Source of the DNA: Calorimonas adulescens
GTDB lineage: Bacteria; Bacillota; Thermoanaerobacteria; Thermoanaerobacterales; UBA4877
Assembly: GCF_008274215.1 (NCBI RefSeq)
Contig: NZ_VTPS01000003.1
Coordinates: forward strand, 1-64,000
Reading direction: 5' to 3'
Length of the DNA: 64,000 nt
Shown here: piece after piece, positions 43,421 through 53,026 of the stretch
How the letters are laid out: each line of letters opens with the position of its first letter
Position numbering within the stretch: the first letter of the stretch is position 1
Notes under the pieces: generated by a model
Database searches by the model: none
What the model was told of the DNA's origin: nothing
The model's input: the letters and a program-made list of their open reading frames with translations, nothing else
Translations under genes and position numbers: made by a program

Positions 43421-46400
43421 TGGGGATTGTTGACTTGTCCATAAAACACCCGGTTACTGTATGGATGTGTATACTGATAGTAATAATCCTGGGTGTCGTT
43501 TCGCTTACTATGATCCCTTTAGACCTCCTGCCTAATATCAATCTCCCGATGGCTGCTGTAATCACCAATTACAGCGGTGCAGGTCCGGAAGAAGTCGAGA
43601 GCATGGTGACACAGAACTTAGAGAGTGCACTTGCCAGCGTCAACAATGTGGATTCAATCCAGTCCATGTCTCAGGAGGGCACCTCGATAATAATGGTTAG
43701 CTTTAATGAGGGGACTAACATGGATGCTGCTACGGCCCAAATGAGAGAGAGGCTGGACATGATCAAGGGTATGCTTCCCAGTGATGTAAGTACGCCGACA
43801 GTCATGAAGTTGGACCCCTCCATGATGCCTGTTATGATAATGAGTGTGTCTGGCAACATGGACAGTGTGGCCTTAAAGGATATGGCTGAGAACGATATAA
43901 AGCCTGAGCTTGAAAAGGTGGCTGGGGTTGCCAGCGTGACAGTATCAGGTGGAAGGGCCAGACAGATAAATATAGAGCTTAACCAGGACAAGTTAAATGC
44001 CCTTGGTCTGTCTGTCAGTCAAATAGTAAGCGCACTGGGGGCACAGAACATGAACCTGCCTGGTGGTACTATAAAGAGCAGCAACCAGGAGATAAGCGTC
44101 AGGACTGTGGGTGAGTTTACCTCAATTGAGCAGATAAAGAACACACCTATAATATTGCCTACAGGTGGGGTTGTACTTCTAAAAGACCTGGGAGATGTGA
44201 AGGACGGATATGCAGATGTAAGCTCGCTTACATACTTAAATGGCGAGCCGGGGATGGGCTTAATTATACAGAAGGCCTCAGATGCCAATACTGTAATTGT
44301 GGCAAGAAATATCAATGAGGCATTAAAGAATATAGAAAAAGATTACCCTGATGTAAAAATAACGAAGATTATTGACAGCTCGGAGTTCATCAATCGTTCT
44401 ATAGGCAATGTGGAGAAAAACGCAGTTGTTGGTGCTCTACTCGCAGTCCTGATACTTTACCTGTTTTTGAGGAATGTAAGGACCACACTGATTATTGCCA
44501 TATCCATTCCCGTGTCCGTTGTGGCTGCCTTTGTCATGATGTATTTTTCTGGCATGACATTAAACCTGATATCCCTTGGTGGCCTGGCACTGGGCGTAGG
44601 CATGCTGGTGGATAACTCCATAGTGGTGCTTGAGAACGTGTTCAGGTACAGGCAGGAGGGGCATGAGAGGTTTGAGTCGGCAAGTACAGGGACAAAAGAG
44701 GTGGGCATGGCTATTACAGGTTCCACATTGACTACTGTAGCAGTATTCCTTCCCATTGTCTTTATGCAGGGAATAGCATCGGAGATATTTAGAGACCTTG
44801 CTCTTACCGTCACCTTTTCACTTCTGGCATCTCTTGTCGTGGCCTTGACGGTTGTGCCGATGCTCTCATATCAGCTTATGAGTGCAGAGGCCCGCGAGCC
44901 AAGGGTGAAGGGTGTTCTATACAGAATTTCCCACTGGGTCGGTACTGTATTTGACAGTTTAAATACTGGATATGGCAGACTTTTGCGTTTGTCTTTAAGG
45001 CACAGGTTGGTTACCCTTCTTATAGGTATAGCCGTGTTTGCTGCATCAATAGTGTCCGTCTCTATGGTAGGTACGGAGCTCATACCTCAGATGGATCAGG
45101 GGCAGTTCTCCATCAGTGCTTCACTGCCGAAGGGGACAAATATAGAGACAACCGACAAGGTTATGCAGGATATATACAACAGGATTAAGGATATACCTGA
45201 GATAGACGTTACTTATCTCAGCATCGGCTCAGCAGGCACCACAAATCTGGCCATTGGGGGCAGTGCCAATGAGGGGAGTTTTAGTGTCAAGCTAAAGCCA
45301 TTGAACGAGAGGAAGCGCTCTACCGAGGAGGTGGCAGACGAGGTAAGAAAGAGGCTCTCCTCTATACCCGGTGTAAAGATCAGTGTTGATACGGGTTTGC
45401 TCTCCATGGCAGGAAGCAGAGCGGGAAGCATAAGCAATTCAATACTGGGCACTACTGTAGGTGTTGACATCAAGGGTAACGACCTGGATGTATTGAGGCA
45501 GCTTAGCGATCAGGTTGCGGAAAAAGTAAAGGGAATACCGGGGACACGGGATGTTCAGACCAGTTTCAGTGAGGGAGAACCAGAATATATTGTGAAGCTT
45601 AAAGATGATGTGGCATCCAGCTACGGCCTTACAACCGCCCAGGTGGCGCAGGCCGTGCAGGCATCGGTAAAGGGTACTACAGCTACAAGGTATAAGATGG
45701 GCGGACGGGATATAGACGTGGTGGTAAGGATTGCAAGCGGTGAAAGGAACAGCATTGAAGACTTAAAGTCGCTCTATATACAGACACCGGTTGGGGTGCA
45801 GGTACCTCTGTCAGCTGTTGCAGATGTATCGATAGGGGTTGGGCCGTCAGAGATTGACAGGCAGGACCAGTCGAGGATAGCTCATGTAACGGCTGCCGTG
45901 GTAGGCAGGGACCAGGGAAGTGTGAACAGTGATTTGCAGAGGGTAATAAAGGAGATACCGGTACCCAATGGATATTCGATAGAATTGGGTAGCAGCGCTA
46001 CCCAGCTTAATGATGCATTCTCAAGCCTCGGCAGGTCACTTATACTGGCTGTAATCTTAGTTTACATGATAATGGCGTCCCAGTTTGAGTCGCTATTGCA
46101 TCCTTTTACAATCCTTATGTCTGTACCAATATCACTGTCCACAGGTATCCTTGGTCTGGTTGTTACAGGCAAGGCTTTGAGCATACCTGCCTATATAGGG
46201 CTTATCATGCTGGCAGGTATAGTGGTTAATAACGGCATAGTCCTGATAGACTATATAAACACCCTCAGGAGAAGAGACGGCATGGAAAGAGATGAAGCTA
46301 TCATGAAGGGTGGGCCTACAAGGTTAAGGCCTATACTCATGACTACGCTGACAACCATACTTGGCTTAATACCGATGGCACTGGGGATCGGTGAAGGTGC

Positions 46401-46560
46401 GGAGATGGAACAGCCGCTGGCTATTACGGTCATATTTGGTCTGACATTTTCCACATTAGTCACTTTGATAGTCCTACCTGTAATTTATTCGTACTTTGAT
46501 AATGCTGAAAGGTATGTTTCAAGGTTGCTGCATAGAAATGAAGCAAAGAATGAGGTTTAA
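43420..46560 (+). CDS. RND-family multidrug efflux pump (AcrB-type)
   Basis: A 1046-residue inner-membrane proton-driven exporter with twelve expected helices and two large extracytoplasmic loops. YSGAGPEEVESMVTQNLE in the porter domain, the TM4 acidic relay GVGMLVDNSIVVLEN, and PIMLMSVPISLS-like helix 10 region are typical of the HAE1 group (for example SwrC of Bacillus). Length is standard. It is coupled to adaptor and TolC-like genes; substrates are probably amphipathic drugs or surfactants. Confidence 0.95.
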   Translation: MGIVDLSIKHPVTVWMCILIVIILGVVSLTMIPLDLLPNINLPMAAVITNYSGAGPEEVESMVTQNLESALASVNNVDSIQSMSQEGTSIIMVSFNEGTNMDAATAQMRERLDMIKGMLPSDVSTPTVMKLDPSMMPVMIMSVSGNMDSVALKDMAENDIKPELEKVAGVASVTVSGGRARQINIELNQDKLNALGLSVSQIVSALGAQNMNLPGGTIKSSNQEISVRTVGEFTSIEQIKNTPIILPTGGVVLLKDLGDVKDGYADVSSLTYLNGEPGMGLIIQKASDANTVIVARNINEALKNIEKDYPDVKITKIIDSSEFINRSIGNVEKNAVVGALLAVLILYLFLRNVRTTLIIAISIPVSVVAAFVMMYFSGMTLNLISLGGLALGVGMLVDNSIVVLENVFRYRQEGHERFESASTGTKEVGMAITGSTLTTVAVFLPIVFMQGIASEIFRDLALTVTFSLLASLVVALTVVPMLSYQLMSAEAREPRVKGVLYRISHWVGTVFDSLNTGYGRLLRLSLRHRLVTLLIGIAVFAASIVSVSMVGTELIPQMDQGQFSISASLPKGTNIETTDKVMQDIYNRIKDIPEIDVTYLSIGSAGTTNLAIGGSANEGSFSVKLKPLNERKRSTEEVADEVRKRLSSIPGVKISVDTGLLSMAGSRAGSISNSILGTTVGVDIKGNDLDVLRQLSDQVAEKVKGIPGTRDVQTSFSEGEPEYIVKLKDDVASSYGLTTAQVAQAVQASVKGTTATRYKMGGRDIDVVVRIASGERNSIEDLKSLYIQTPVGVQVPLSAVADVSIGVGPSEIDRQDQSRIAHVTAAVVGRDQGSVNSDLQRVIKEIPVPNGYSIELGSSATQLNDAFSSLGRSLILAVILVYMIMASQFESLLHPFTILMSVPISLSTGILGLVVTGKALSIPAYIGLIMLAGIVVNNGIVLIDYINTLRRRDGMERDEAIMKGGPTRLRPILMTTLTTILGLIPMALGIGEGAEMEQPLAITVIFGLTFSTLVTLIVLPVIYSYFDNAERYVSRLLHRNEAKNEV

Positions 46561-46583
46561 AAAATGCAGAAGGGGATGAGTCT

Positions 46584-47807
46584 ATGAGGGGTTTAAAGGT
46601 AGTCTCATTGACAATGAGTGTTATTATGGTTGGGGCCCTCCTCGTACCGGCCAGCGGCCTGGCCGAGGAGGGGAGTGATACAAAGAGCTTCACTCTTGAG
46701 GAGGCTATAGACTATGCACTTCAGAATAATGACAGCCTCAAAAATATGGACCTACAGATAGAGATAATGCAAAATCAGTATGACCAGGTGGAGTATCGGC
46801 TCAAAAGGCAGTTTGATGTAAAAGATTTAAATGATATACCGGATAGCAAAGCATATAAAATGGGAGTTTCTACTTATGATGCTGATAGACAGGTACTAAT
46901 AGCCCCTAAAGAGCTTAAGAATGGGATCGATACACTGGAGAATACAAAAAAGCAGCTTGAGGAGGCTATAAAGCTGAGTGTGGAGCAGGCCTACTATAAG
47001 GTGCTGGAGGATGAACAGAACCTTGATGTCTTAAACACGAGCCTGGAGCTGGCACAAAAAGCACAGAGTATAGCTAAGGTACAGTTTGATAAGGGGATGA
47101 TAACAGAGGATCAGCTCCTCCAGGCTGAGATTGGCGTATCCGGTGTTAATATGCAGATAGACCAGGCCAAGGCCACATTAGAGAAGGATATGCTCAATCT
47201 AAAGAGGCAGCTTGGTCTTCCATTGAAGTCGGAACTTAAGCTTGAGACAGTGTTCAAGGTACCGGACATATCTGGCATAGATGTGGAAGAAGGCGTGGAG
47301 TCTGCCTTGAAAAACCGCATGGAGATTCTTGAAGCAAAAAAGGACCTGGATATAAAGCAGCAAGACTTTGAGTTGATAAAAAAGTATTATTCGGATATTA
47401 CATTCCAGTACAAGAGCGGGCTTTTAAACCTGAACACAAGCCAGGAAAAATTGAAGTCGGCAGAGCAGGATGTGGAGCTGGATGTAAGGAGTAAATACCT
47501 TGACATGAAAAGCGCCTCTTCAGCACTGCCGGTTCTTCAGATGAATGTAGAAAAAGCACAGGAGTCTTTGAGGCTGGCACAGCTCAGGTTTGAAAATGGA
47601 CTTGGAACAATAGTAGACGTCTTAAATGCCCAGAATACACTACTCCAGAATCAGTTGGACCTTGTAAAGACACAGCATGGTCTAAACCTGGCCAAAATAA
47701 ACTATGAGGTTGCTACAGGCATTGGTATCCCGTCGCAGTCCCAGACCAGCTCTTCCCAGGTGAATGAAACGGCAAGCAACTCATTAACAGCAAGCCAGAC
47801 GCAATAA
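46584..47807 (+). CDS. TolC/outer-membrane-efflux-family protein
   Basis: A 407-residue TolC-like protein with a signal peptide (about 1-26, GLAEE) and two OEP repeats made of long helices (KSFTLEEAIDYALQNNDSL opening, and QLRFENGLGTIVDVLNAQN). TolC family proteins form the exit tunnel in cells with an outer membrane; in apparently single-membrane Clostridia their role is unclear. It follows the pump by 23 bases and precedes tetR by 15, so it is part of the operon. Confidence 0.85.
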   Translation: MRGLKVVSLTMSVIMVGALLVPASGLAEEGSDTKSFTLEEAIDYALQNNDSLKNMDLQIEIMQNQYDQVEYRLKRQFDVKDLNDIPDSKAYKMGVSTYDADRQVLIAPKELKNGIDTLENTKKQLEEAIKLSVEQAYYKVLEDEQNLDVLNTSLELAQKAQSIAKVQFDKGMITEDQLLQAEIGVSGVNMQIDQAKATLEKDMLNLKRQLGLPLKSELKLETVFKVPDISGIDVEEGVESALKNRMEILEAKKDLDIKQQDFELIKKYYSDITFQYKSGLLNLNTSQEKLKSAEQDVELDVRSKYLDMKSASSALPVLQMNVEKAQESLRLAQLRFENGLGTIVDVLNAQNTLLQNQLDLVKTQHGLNLAKINYEVATGIGIPSQSQTSSSQVNETASNSLTASQTQ

Positions 47808-47822
47808 TTTAGTGGTGATAGT

Positions 47823-48386
47823 ATGATGAAGGGTGATAAAAGAGAAATAATCATAGAGGCAGCGACGGCAATCTTTGCCAGGGATGGGTTTGACAGAGCT
47901 AAGATGGAGGATATATCTATACAGGCCGGTATAGGCAAGGGCACCATCTATGAATATTTTAAAAGCAAAAAAGAGCTGTTTCAGGAGGTCATAAAAAATT
48001 CCATCAGTATTTATGTAGGGCTTCTTAAGGACGTTGGGACAGAGGAACAGCCATTTGATAAGAAACTGGCTGACTTTATAAGACTTCACAAGGAATTTCT
48101 CGAAAAGAACAGAGACCTTGCCAATTTGCTCATGAAGGATACCAGAGGTATCCCGGATGGGGTAAAAAAGCATTTTTTATATGTAAAAAAAGAAGCTATC
48201 AATGCGGCTGTAAACATGATTGATTCTGCCATACAGCATGGTGAGGTACGGGATATAAAAAGGAGGATAGGGGCTCGAATAATACTGGGCATAACCATCT
48301 CCCTCGTTACTGCAGGATTTATGGAAGATGAGGACTGGAATGTTGATGATGTCGTGGATATAATCCTTAACGGCATATCAAGGTAA
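47823..48386 (+). CDS. TetR-family repressor of the RND operon
   Basis: A 187-residue regulator. The N-terminal helix-turn-helix (about 8-55, EDISIQAGIGKGTIYEYFKSK) is standard; the rest is an all-helical ligand domain. It ends the RND operon and most likely binds the GACCG-CGGTC palindrome at 42254-42265, giving autorepression lifted by a pump substrate. First of two adjacent ATGs chosen. Confidence 0.92.
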   Translation: MMKGDKREIIIEAATAIFARDGFDRAKMEDISIQAGIGKGTIYEYFKSKKELFQEVIKNSISIYVGLLKDVGTEEQPFDKKLADFIRLHKEFLEKNRDLANLLMKDTRGIPDGVKKHFLYVKKEAINAAVNMIDSAIQHGEVRDIKRRIGARIILGITISLVTAGFMEDEDWNVDDVVDIILNGISR

Positions 48387-48530
48387 ATGTTACAGATATA
48401 TTACAATTTGGTTAAACTTTGGTTACCTTAGAAGGATTTCTTGGGTTTGTGAAGAACTATATTAATATAAAAATGATTCCAGCCCAATATTGAGTTCCGT
48501 GCTATTAATTTTGCATTACAGGAGGGAGAA

Positions 48531-50402
48531 ATGATGAAACAGAACATTAAAAAGGTCGGTGTTTTTATTGCAGTATTTTTAATGATATTCTCAACAGCAT
48601 ATGCTGCACCAATAGGGGTGACAAAAAGCAACCCATTCTCTGACGTACCAGACAATCACTGGGCAATCCAGTATATACTCGATATGTATAACAAGGGCAT
48701 CATACTTGGATCAATGCAGGGTAATTCCAGGCTTTTTAAGCCGGAAGAGGGTATAAGCAAGCTGGAGGCAGTTACACTTATTGCCAGAATAATGGGATCC
48801 AATGACAACGAGACAGCTGTCAATACAGCCTATGACAAATATAAGGCGGTGCTGGATGAGGCTAAGATTCCCAGCTGGGCGTCAAAAGAGGTAGCCTATG
48901 CCATGGATAGGGGTGTGGTCACTGAAGGGGATGTAAAAACCTTTATTGACAGTAAAGGAAATCAGGCAAAGCTATTGAGGCATGAGATGGCCATATATAT
49001 AGTGAGGGCTATGGGCCTTGAAGATACGGCAAAGTCTATAAAGTATCCCACACTGAGTTTTACTGACTTTTTCAACATCCCAGAGGCTTCAAGACCGTAT
49101 ATTAAAGTTGCTGTAGACCAGGGGGTATTTGACAAAAACGGTGACGCCAAGGGGCAGTTTAATCCCTTAAACCAGCTAACACGTGCAGAGGTTGCCAAGA
49201 TATTCTCACTCTCCTATGATAAGATCAACAAGACGTCGTCGGGGACAACAACTTCCGATACGTCAGTTATGGATGTCACGATCGACAGTGTTATTGAGAG
49301 CAGCAATGTAAACTATTTAAGCTATAAGACATCTGACGGTAAGACAGAGATTTTGAACATAGACCCCAATGCTGTGATTACAGTAGATGACAAGACTGCT
49401 TCTATATCTGACATCAAAAGCGGTATGTCTGCAAAGATTAAAGTAAAGGGAAGCAATGTAACACAGATAGAGGCGAAATCCCTGGAAAAAAACGTCAGTG
49501 GCACAGTGTTTTCTATATTTTATGGCAGTGATCCTATACTGACCCTGGAAGATAAAGATGGAAACAGGGTATCGTACCACTTGACCGGTGCAACAATTAA
49601 AAAAGACGGTAAGACAGCCTCAGTCAATGACATTGAACCCAAGGATGTTGTAGAGGCTGTGGCTTCAGGTGACAAGATAATAAGCCTTGATGTCACCAGC
49701 GGGGTAAGGCAGTATGAAGGCACATTAAAAGAGGTTAAACTGGATGGCACAAAACTTCTGTTAACTATGGATACTGATGATGGCACAGAAACCTTTGAAA
49801 TATCTGATGACGCCAGTATAAAGAGGAATAAGCGTTCTGCGGATTGGACCGATCTTAAAAAAGGAGATGACCTTGAGGTTACAGTGGAGGGAGATCTTGT
49901 AACTGTCATTAATGCCACCAGTACAGACCGTGATATCAGCGGCAGCATAACGGGGATCTTTATTTCGTCAAGCCCTGAGATAACCATAACCAATGACGAG
50001 GGGGATATGACCTATGCCCTGGCAAGTGATGCTGATATAAAGATAGACGGCAGGACGGCTGTCGATGGGATATATAACCTCAGGTTAGGCTATCAGGCAG
50101 AGGCTAGTGTGGAGTCCGATGAAATTGTCAAACTTAGTGTCTCCTCAACGAAAGAGAATTCCTTGATTTTTGGTACTATAAAGAGGATCGAAACAAAGTC
50201 CAACCTGATTTCAATCTCCGTATACGATGAGACGACAAAGAAGACATCGGATGTGGTGATACTGGTCACTGATGATACCAAGATTTATGACAAGGATGGA
50301 GATATTATAAAATTAAGAGACTTAGATGAGGGCGATTCGGTCACTGCAAGAGTACAGGACGAGGGTGGAATACTCAAGGCGATATTTATATCCATCGAAT
50401 AG
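48531..50402 (+). CDS. S-layer homology (SLH) domain protein with tandem beta repeats
   Basis: A 623-residue secreted protein: signal peptide (about 1-25), then SLH domains (about 35-230; PFSDVPDNHWAIQYI, NPLNQLTRAEVAKIFSLSY) that bind pyruvylated wall polymers, then a C-terminal run of four to five related beta-rich repeats of about 75-90 residues (each with a GTV or GTI-like opening and a D-rich DIKSG or DLKKGD turn). The GGAGGGAG site lies just before the ATG. It probably coats the cell surface; no catalytic motif seen. Confidence 0.85.
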   Translation: MMKQNIKKVGVFIAVFLMIFSTAYAAPIGVTKSNPFSDVPDNHWAIQYILDMYNKGIILGSMQGNSRLFKPEEGISKLEAVTLIARIMGSNDNETAVNTAYDKYKAVLDEAKIPSWASKEVAYAMDRGVVTEGDVKTFIDSKGNQAKLLRHEMAIYIVRAMGLEDTAKSIKYPTLSFTDFFNIPEASRPYIKVAVDQGVFDKNGDAKGQFNPLNQLTRAEVAKIFSLSYDKINKTSSGTTTSDTSVMDVTIDSVIESSNVNYLSYKTSDGKTEILNIDPNAVITVDDKTASISDIKSGMSAKIKVKGSNVTQIEAKSLEKNVSGTVFSIFYGSDPILTLEDKDGNRVSYHLTGATIKKDGKTASVNDIEPKDVVEAVASGDKIISLDVTSGVRQYEGTLKEVKLDGTKLLLTMDTDDGTETFEISDDASIKRNKRSADWTDLKKGDDLEVTVEGDLVTVINATSTDRDISGSITGIFISSSPEITITNDEGDMTYALASDADIKIDGRTAVDGIYNLRLGYQAEASVESDEIVKLSVSSTKENSLIFGTIKRIETKSNLISISVYDETTKKTSDVVILVTDDTKIYDKDGDIIKLRDLDEGDSVTARVQDEGGILKAIFISIE

Positions 50403-50438
50403 AGGAGGGTATACTTCTCTCTTAGGATATATTGGATA

Positions 50439-50490
50439 TGTCAATAGCATCGGAATTATTGGGGATGCTATTGACATGCATATTTTTTAT
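50439..50490 (+). terminator. Terminator of the SLH gene
   Basis: A perfect 13-bp stem (50439-50451 with 50464-50476) with a 12-base loop and T-run at 50484-50489. Confidence 0.8.
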
Positions 50491-50543
50491 AGGCAGCGAG
50501 ATTTAACCCCCCTATCCTTTTTTAAAAAATTTTTCACATGTAA

Positions 50544-50572
50544 AAAGGAAAATTCAATATTATGTAGAATAA
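50544..50572 (+). promoter_or_regulatory. Candidate sigma-H promoter of spo0F
   Basis: AAAGGAAAA (50544-50552), 13-base spacer and AGAATAA (50566-50572) match the sigma-H pattern RWAGGAWWT-N12-14-RGAAT with one mismatch. Bacillus spo0F has a sigma-H promoter. Confidence 0.5.
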
Positions 50573-50626
50573 TAGTATAAAGGAGCGTAGCATAGTGCTA
50601 AGCTATAGTTACGGGGGATAGGGTGT

Positions 50627-50983
50627 ATGGAGAAAAGTATTCTGATTGTGGATGACCATGTGGGAATCAGAATACTCATGAGCGAAATCTTCAGGAGAGA
50701 CGGGTTTGACGTCAAGTGCGCCGGAAATAGGGAAGAAGCAAAATGTATAGCAGAGCAATGCAAGCCGGGGATTGGGATTTTTGATGTAAACCTTGGCGGT
50801 TGTAATGGGCTTGACCTGCTAAAAGAGATTAAGAGTAATAATCCGGGGATGGTGCCTATAGTCATATCGGCTTCTGAGTATTTTGATGACCTATGTTTGC
50901 CTGCGGGAATCGAGGTCCACTACGTGAAGAAACCGTTTGACATTGGGATGTTAAAGGCAAAGGTGTGTGAGTTGTGCGGATAG
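50627..50983 (+). CDS. spo0F: Single-domain response regulator, likely Spo0F
   Basis: A 118-residue receiver-only protein. DDH (9-11) forms the acidic pocket, D53 in GIFDVNL is the phospho-acceptor, and KKPFD (101-105) the conserved lysine. It has no output domain, as for Spo0F, which passes phosphate to Spo0B in the sporulation relay. The downstream fba-transaldolase-rho-rpmE order is that of Bacillus spo0F, supporting orthology; clostridia often lack Spo0B, so function may differ. Confidence 0.75.
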   Translation: MEKSILIVDDHVGIRILMSEIFRRDGFDVKCAGNREEAKCIAEQCKPGIGIFDVNLGGCNGLDLLKEIKSNNPGMVPIVISASEYFDDLCLPAGIEVHYVKKPFDIGMLKAKVCELCG

Positions 50984-51016
50984 TGATATCGAGGAAGAGT
51001 ATAAGTGGAGCGGATT

Positions 51017-51401
51017 ATGCTGAAGGTTGGGATATCCAGCAGAGATGCGCACTGTGCTGGCAGCTTGATAGAGGGTGCTAAGATACTGGAGCTTTTCAGA
51101 GATGTGGCCACAGAACTTGCTCATATGTCATGATGGTGATGGAGGAATTTTTGTTGCAGATGGTAATCTCGAGTTTCTTGCTCCAGTATATACGGGTGAT
51201 TACATTGAGGCGAGAGGTGAGAGAGATGAGATCGACAGGGTTGGGGTGACCTCCCGCCATATGAAGCTTGAGGCGTACAAGATTATAACTTTAGCAGATA
51301 TTATGGAATAGCCGTCTGCATGTGATGTGCTTGAGGAGCCTGTACGGGTATGCAGGGCTTCCAGTACCTGTATGGTAAAAAAGTTACAGAGAGACATATA
51401 G
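51017..51401 (+). pseudogene. kal: 3-aminobutyryl-CoA ammonia-lyase (kal) pseudogene
   Basis: Reading from ATG 51017 gives MLKVGISSRDAHCAGSLIEG and then a frameshift near 51117 (one extra base) before continuing as DGDGGIFVADGNLEFLAPVYTGDYIEA. An in-frame TAG at 51309-51311 interrupts, yet the same frame runs on as DVLEEPVRVCRASSTCMVKK to a stop at 51401. The pieces match Kal (hotdog fold), from lysine fermentation, which converts 3-aminobutyryl-CoA to crotonyl-CoA. No other lysine-fermentation gene is here, so it is a decayed remnant between spo0F and the zinc-ribbon gene. A sequencing error could mimic one defect, not both. Confidence 0.75.
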
Positions 51402-51406
51402 TGCGT

Positions 51407-51447
51407 AAATAAAAAAATAGTCGATTAAATCGACTATTTTTTTATTT
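51407..51447. terminator. Bidirectional terminator after kal remnant
   Basis: A 19-bp perfect stem (51407-51425 with 51429-51447) with a three-base loop, A-rich at its start and T-rich at its end, so it can act in both directions. Confidence 0.8.
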
Positions 51448-51504
51448 ACTGAGAGGAATTTTAATTTTTATAGAGAATTATTTATTAAAGGGGTGTGATA
51501 TGTA

Positions 51505-52152
51505 ATGCTTATAAACCCAGAGGTAACGGTTGCCTTCAGATGCCTCGAATGTGGCAGGTTGACCTTTGATAGCACCACGCCATTTAAGCTTGTTAAGGAA
51601 CATGGCGTCATGTTTCCATGCGAATGCGGCAGGAGTACGGTAACAATAAATATTACGGAGAAGATGCAATATAGTATAACGGTGCCTTGTATTGCCTGCG
51701 GCGAATATCATACCTATACATTGGATAAGAGGATATGGCGGGAGCCTTTAAATATACTCACGTGTCCAAAAAGTGGATATAAGGTTTGCTTTCTTGGCAA
51801 AGAGCAACCTGTCTTGAGGGCTATAGAAGATTATGATGTAGAACTCGATAAAGCTCTGATGGACCTTAATTTTGACGACTATTTTAAGAACGATGAGGTC
51901 ATGTATGAGGCTATCAATAAGCTGCATGAGATTGCAGAAAGGGGGAATTTATACTGCACTTGTGGAAATGATAATATTGATGTATTATTAAAACCGGAGG
52001 GTATTGAACTGCTATGTAAAAAATGCCATGCCAGGGGTTTTATATATGCTGGGAGCATTAAAGACCTCAGATCTATAGCAAGGCTCAATACAATAGTATT
52101 AAATGACCCTATACTCTGTACAAATAAAAGACCGGAGAAAGAAGGAGGTTAA
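51505..52152 (+). CDS. Uncharacterised zinc-ribbon protein
   Basis: A 215-residue protein with several paired cysteines: CLEC (about 13-16), CEC (39-41), CIAC (61-64), CTC (150-152) and CKKC (170-173). The spacing suggests three zinc ribbons. A CpXC-like N-terminal domain is possible, the rest is mixed helix and strand. I recognise no function. It is eight bases before fba, so probably co-transcribed with it. AAGGGGTG precedes the ATG at 51505. Confidence 0.7.
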   Translation: MLINPEVTVAFRCLECGRLTFDSTTPFKLVKEHGVMFPCECGRSTVTINITEKMQYSITVPCIACGEYHTYTLDKRIWREPLNILTCPKSGYKVCFLGKEQPVLRAIEDYDVELDKALMDLNFDDYFKNDEVMYEAINKLHEIAERGNLYCTCGNDNIDVLLKPEGIELLCKKCHARGFIYAGSIKDLRSIARLNTIVLNDPILCTNKRPEKEGG

Positions 52153-52160
52153 CTTAAATC

Positions 52161-53021
52161 ATGTTAGTTTCAGGCATTGAAATTCTTGCAAAAGCCAATA
52201 TAGACGGTTATGCTGTTGGGGCCTTCAACACAAGCAATCTGGAAATCACACAGGCTATAATTGAATCAGCAGAGGAGCTCAATGCCCCTGTGATTGTTCA
52301 GGTGAGCGAAGGTGCATTTAATTATGCGGGTGGTAAAAATATTGCCAATATCGTAAAAACAATGGCTCGGGACGCCAGTGTACCTGTGGCGCTCCATTTA
52401 GACCATGGCAGGGATTTTGGCATTCTTATGAGGTCTATCAGATACGGTTTTACATCTATTATGTATGATGGCTCAAAGTATCCATTGCCGGAGAACATAG
52501 AAAGGACGAAAAGGATAGTTGATATGGCACGTGCCGTGAACATTTCAGTTGAGGCAGAACTGGGTAAGATTGGTGGAACTGAGGACAACGTCAGCGTGAG
52601 CGAGAAGGAGGCAATGTATACCGACCCCGATGAGGCTGTAGAATTTGTGAAGGAGACAGGAGTGGATTACCTTGCCATAGCTATAGGCACAGCTCACGGG
52701 CCGTATAAGGGTGTTCCACACCTTGACTTCGAGAGGTTAAAGGAAATAAAATCAAGATTAGGGATGCCCATTGTTTTGCATGGCGCCTCAGGACTATCAG
52801 AGGAGGATATAAAAAAGGCTGTTAAGCTTGGTGTCAACAAGATAAACATAGATACAGACATAAGGCAGGCATTTGCTGCGTCTGTGAGGGCATACCTGGA
52901 TGAGAATAAAGATGTGTATGACCCCAGGAGTATCCTTGGAAACGCAAAGAAAGCAATGAAGGATGTTATAAAGAAAAAAATGATAATGTTTGGCTCCGAT
53001 AATAGAGCTAAGGAGGGTTAA
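52161..53021 (+). CDS. fba: Class II fructose-bisphosphate aldolase
   Basis: A 286-residue zinc aldolase of glycolysis/gluconeogenesis, splitting fructose-1,6-bisphosphate. Zinc ligands His79 and His82 in [16 protein letters not shown] and [13 protein letters not shown] (third zinc His) are present; NINIDTD-like residues (INIDTDIR) bind phosphate. A GAAGGAGG site precedes the ATG. Neighbour of the transaldolase gene, six bases apart. Confidence 0.95.
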   Translation: MLVSGIEILAKANIDGYAVGAFNTSNLEITQAIIESAEELNAPVIVQVSEGAFNYAGGKNIANIVKTMARDASVPVALHLDHGRDFGILMRSIRYGFTSIMYDGSKYPLPENIERTKRIVDMARAVNISVEAELGKIGGTEDNVSVSEKEAMYTDPDEAVEFVKETGVDYLAIAIGTAHGPYKGVPHLDFERLKEIKSRLGMPIVLHGASGLSEEDIKKAVKLGVNKINIDTDIRQAFAASVRAYLDENKDVYDPRSILGNAKKAMKDVIKKKMIMFGSDNRAKEG

Positions 53022-53026
53022 GTATA

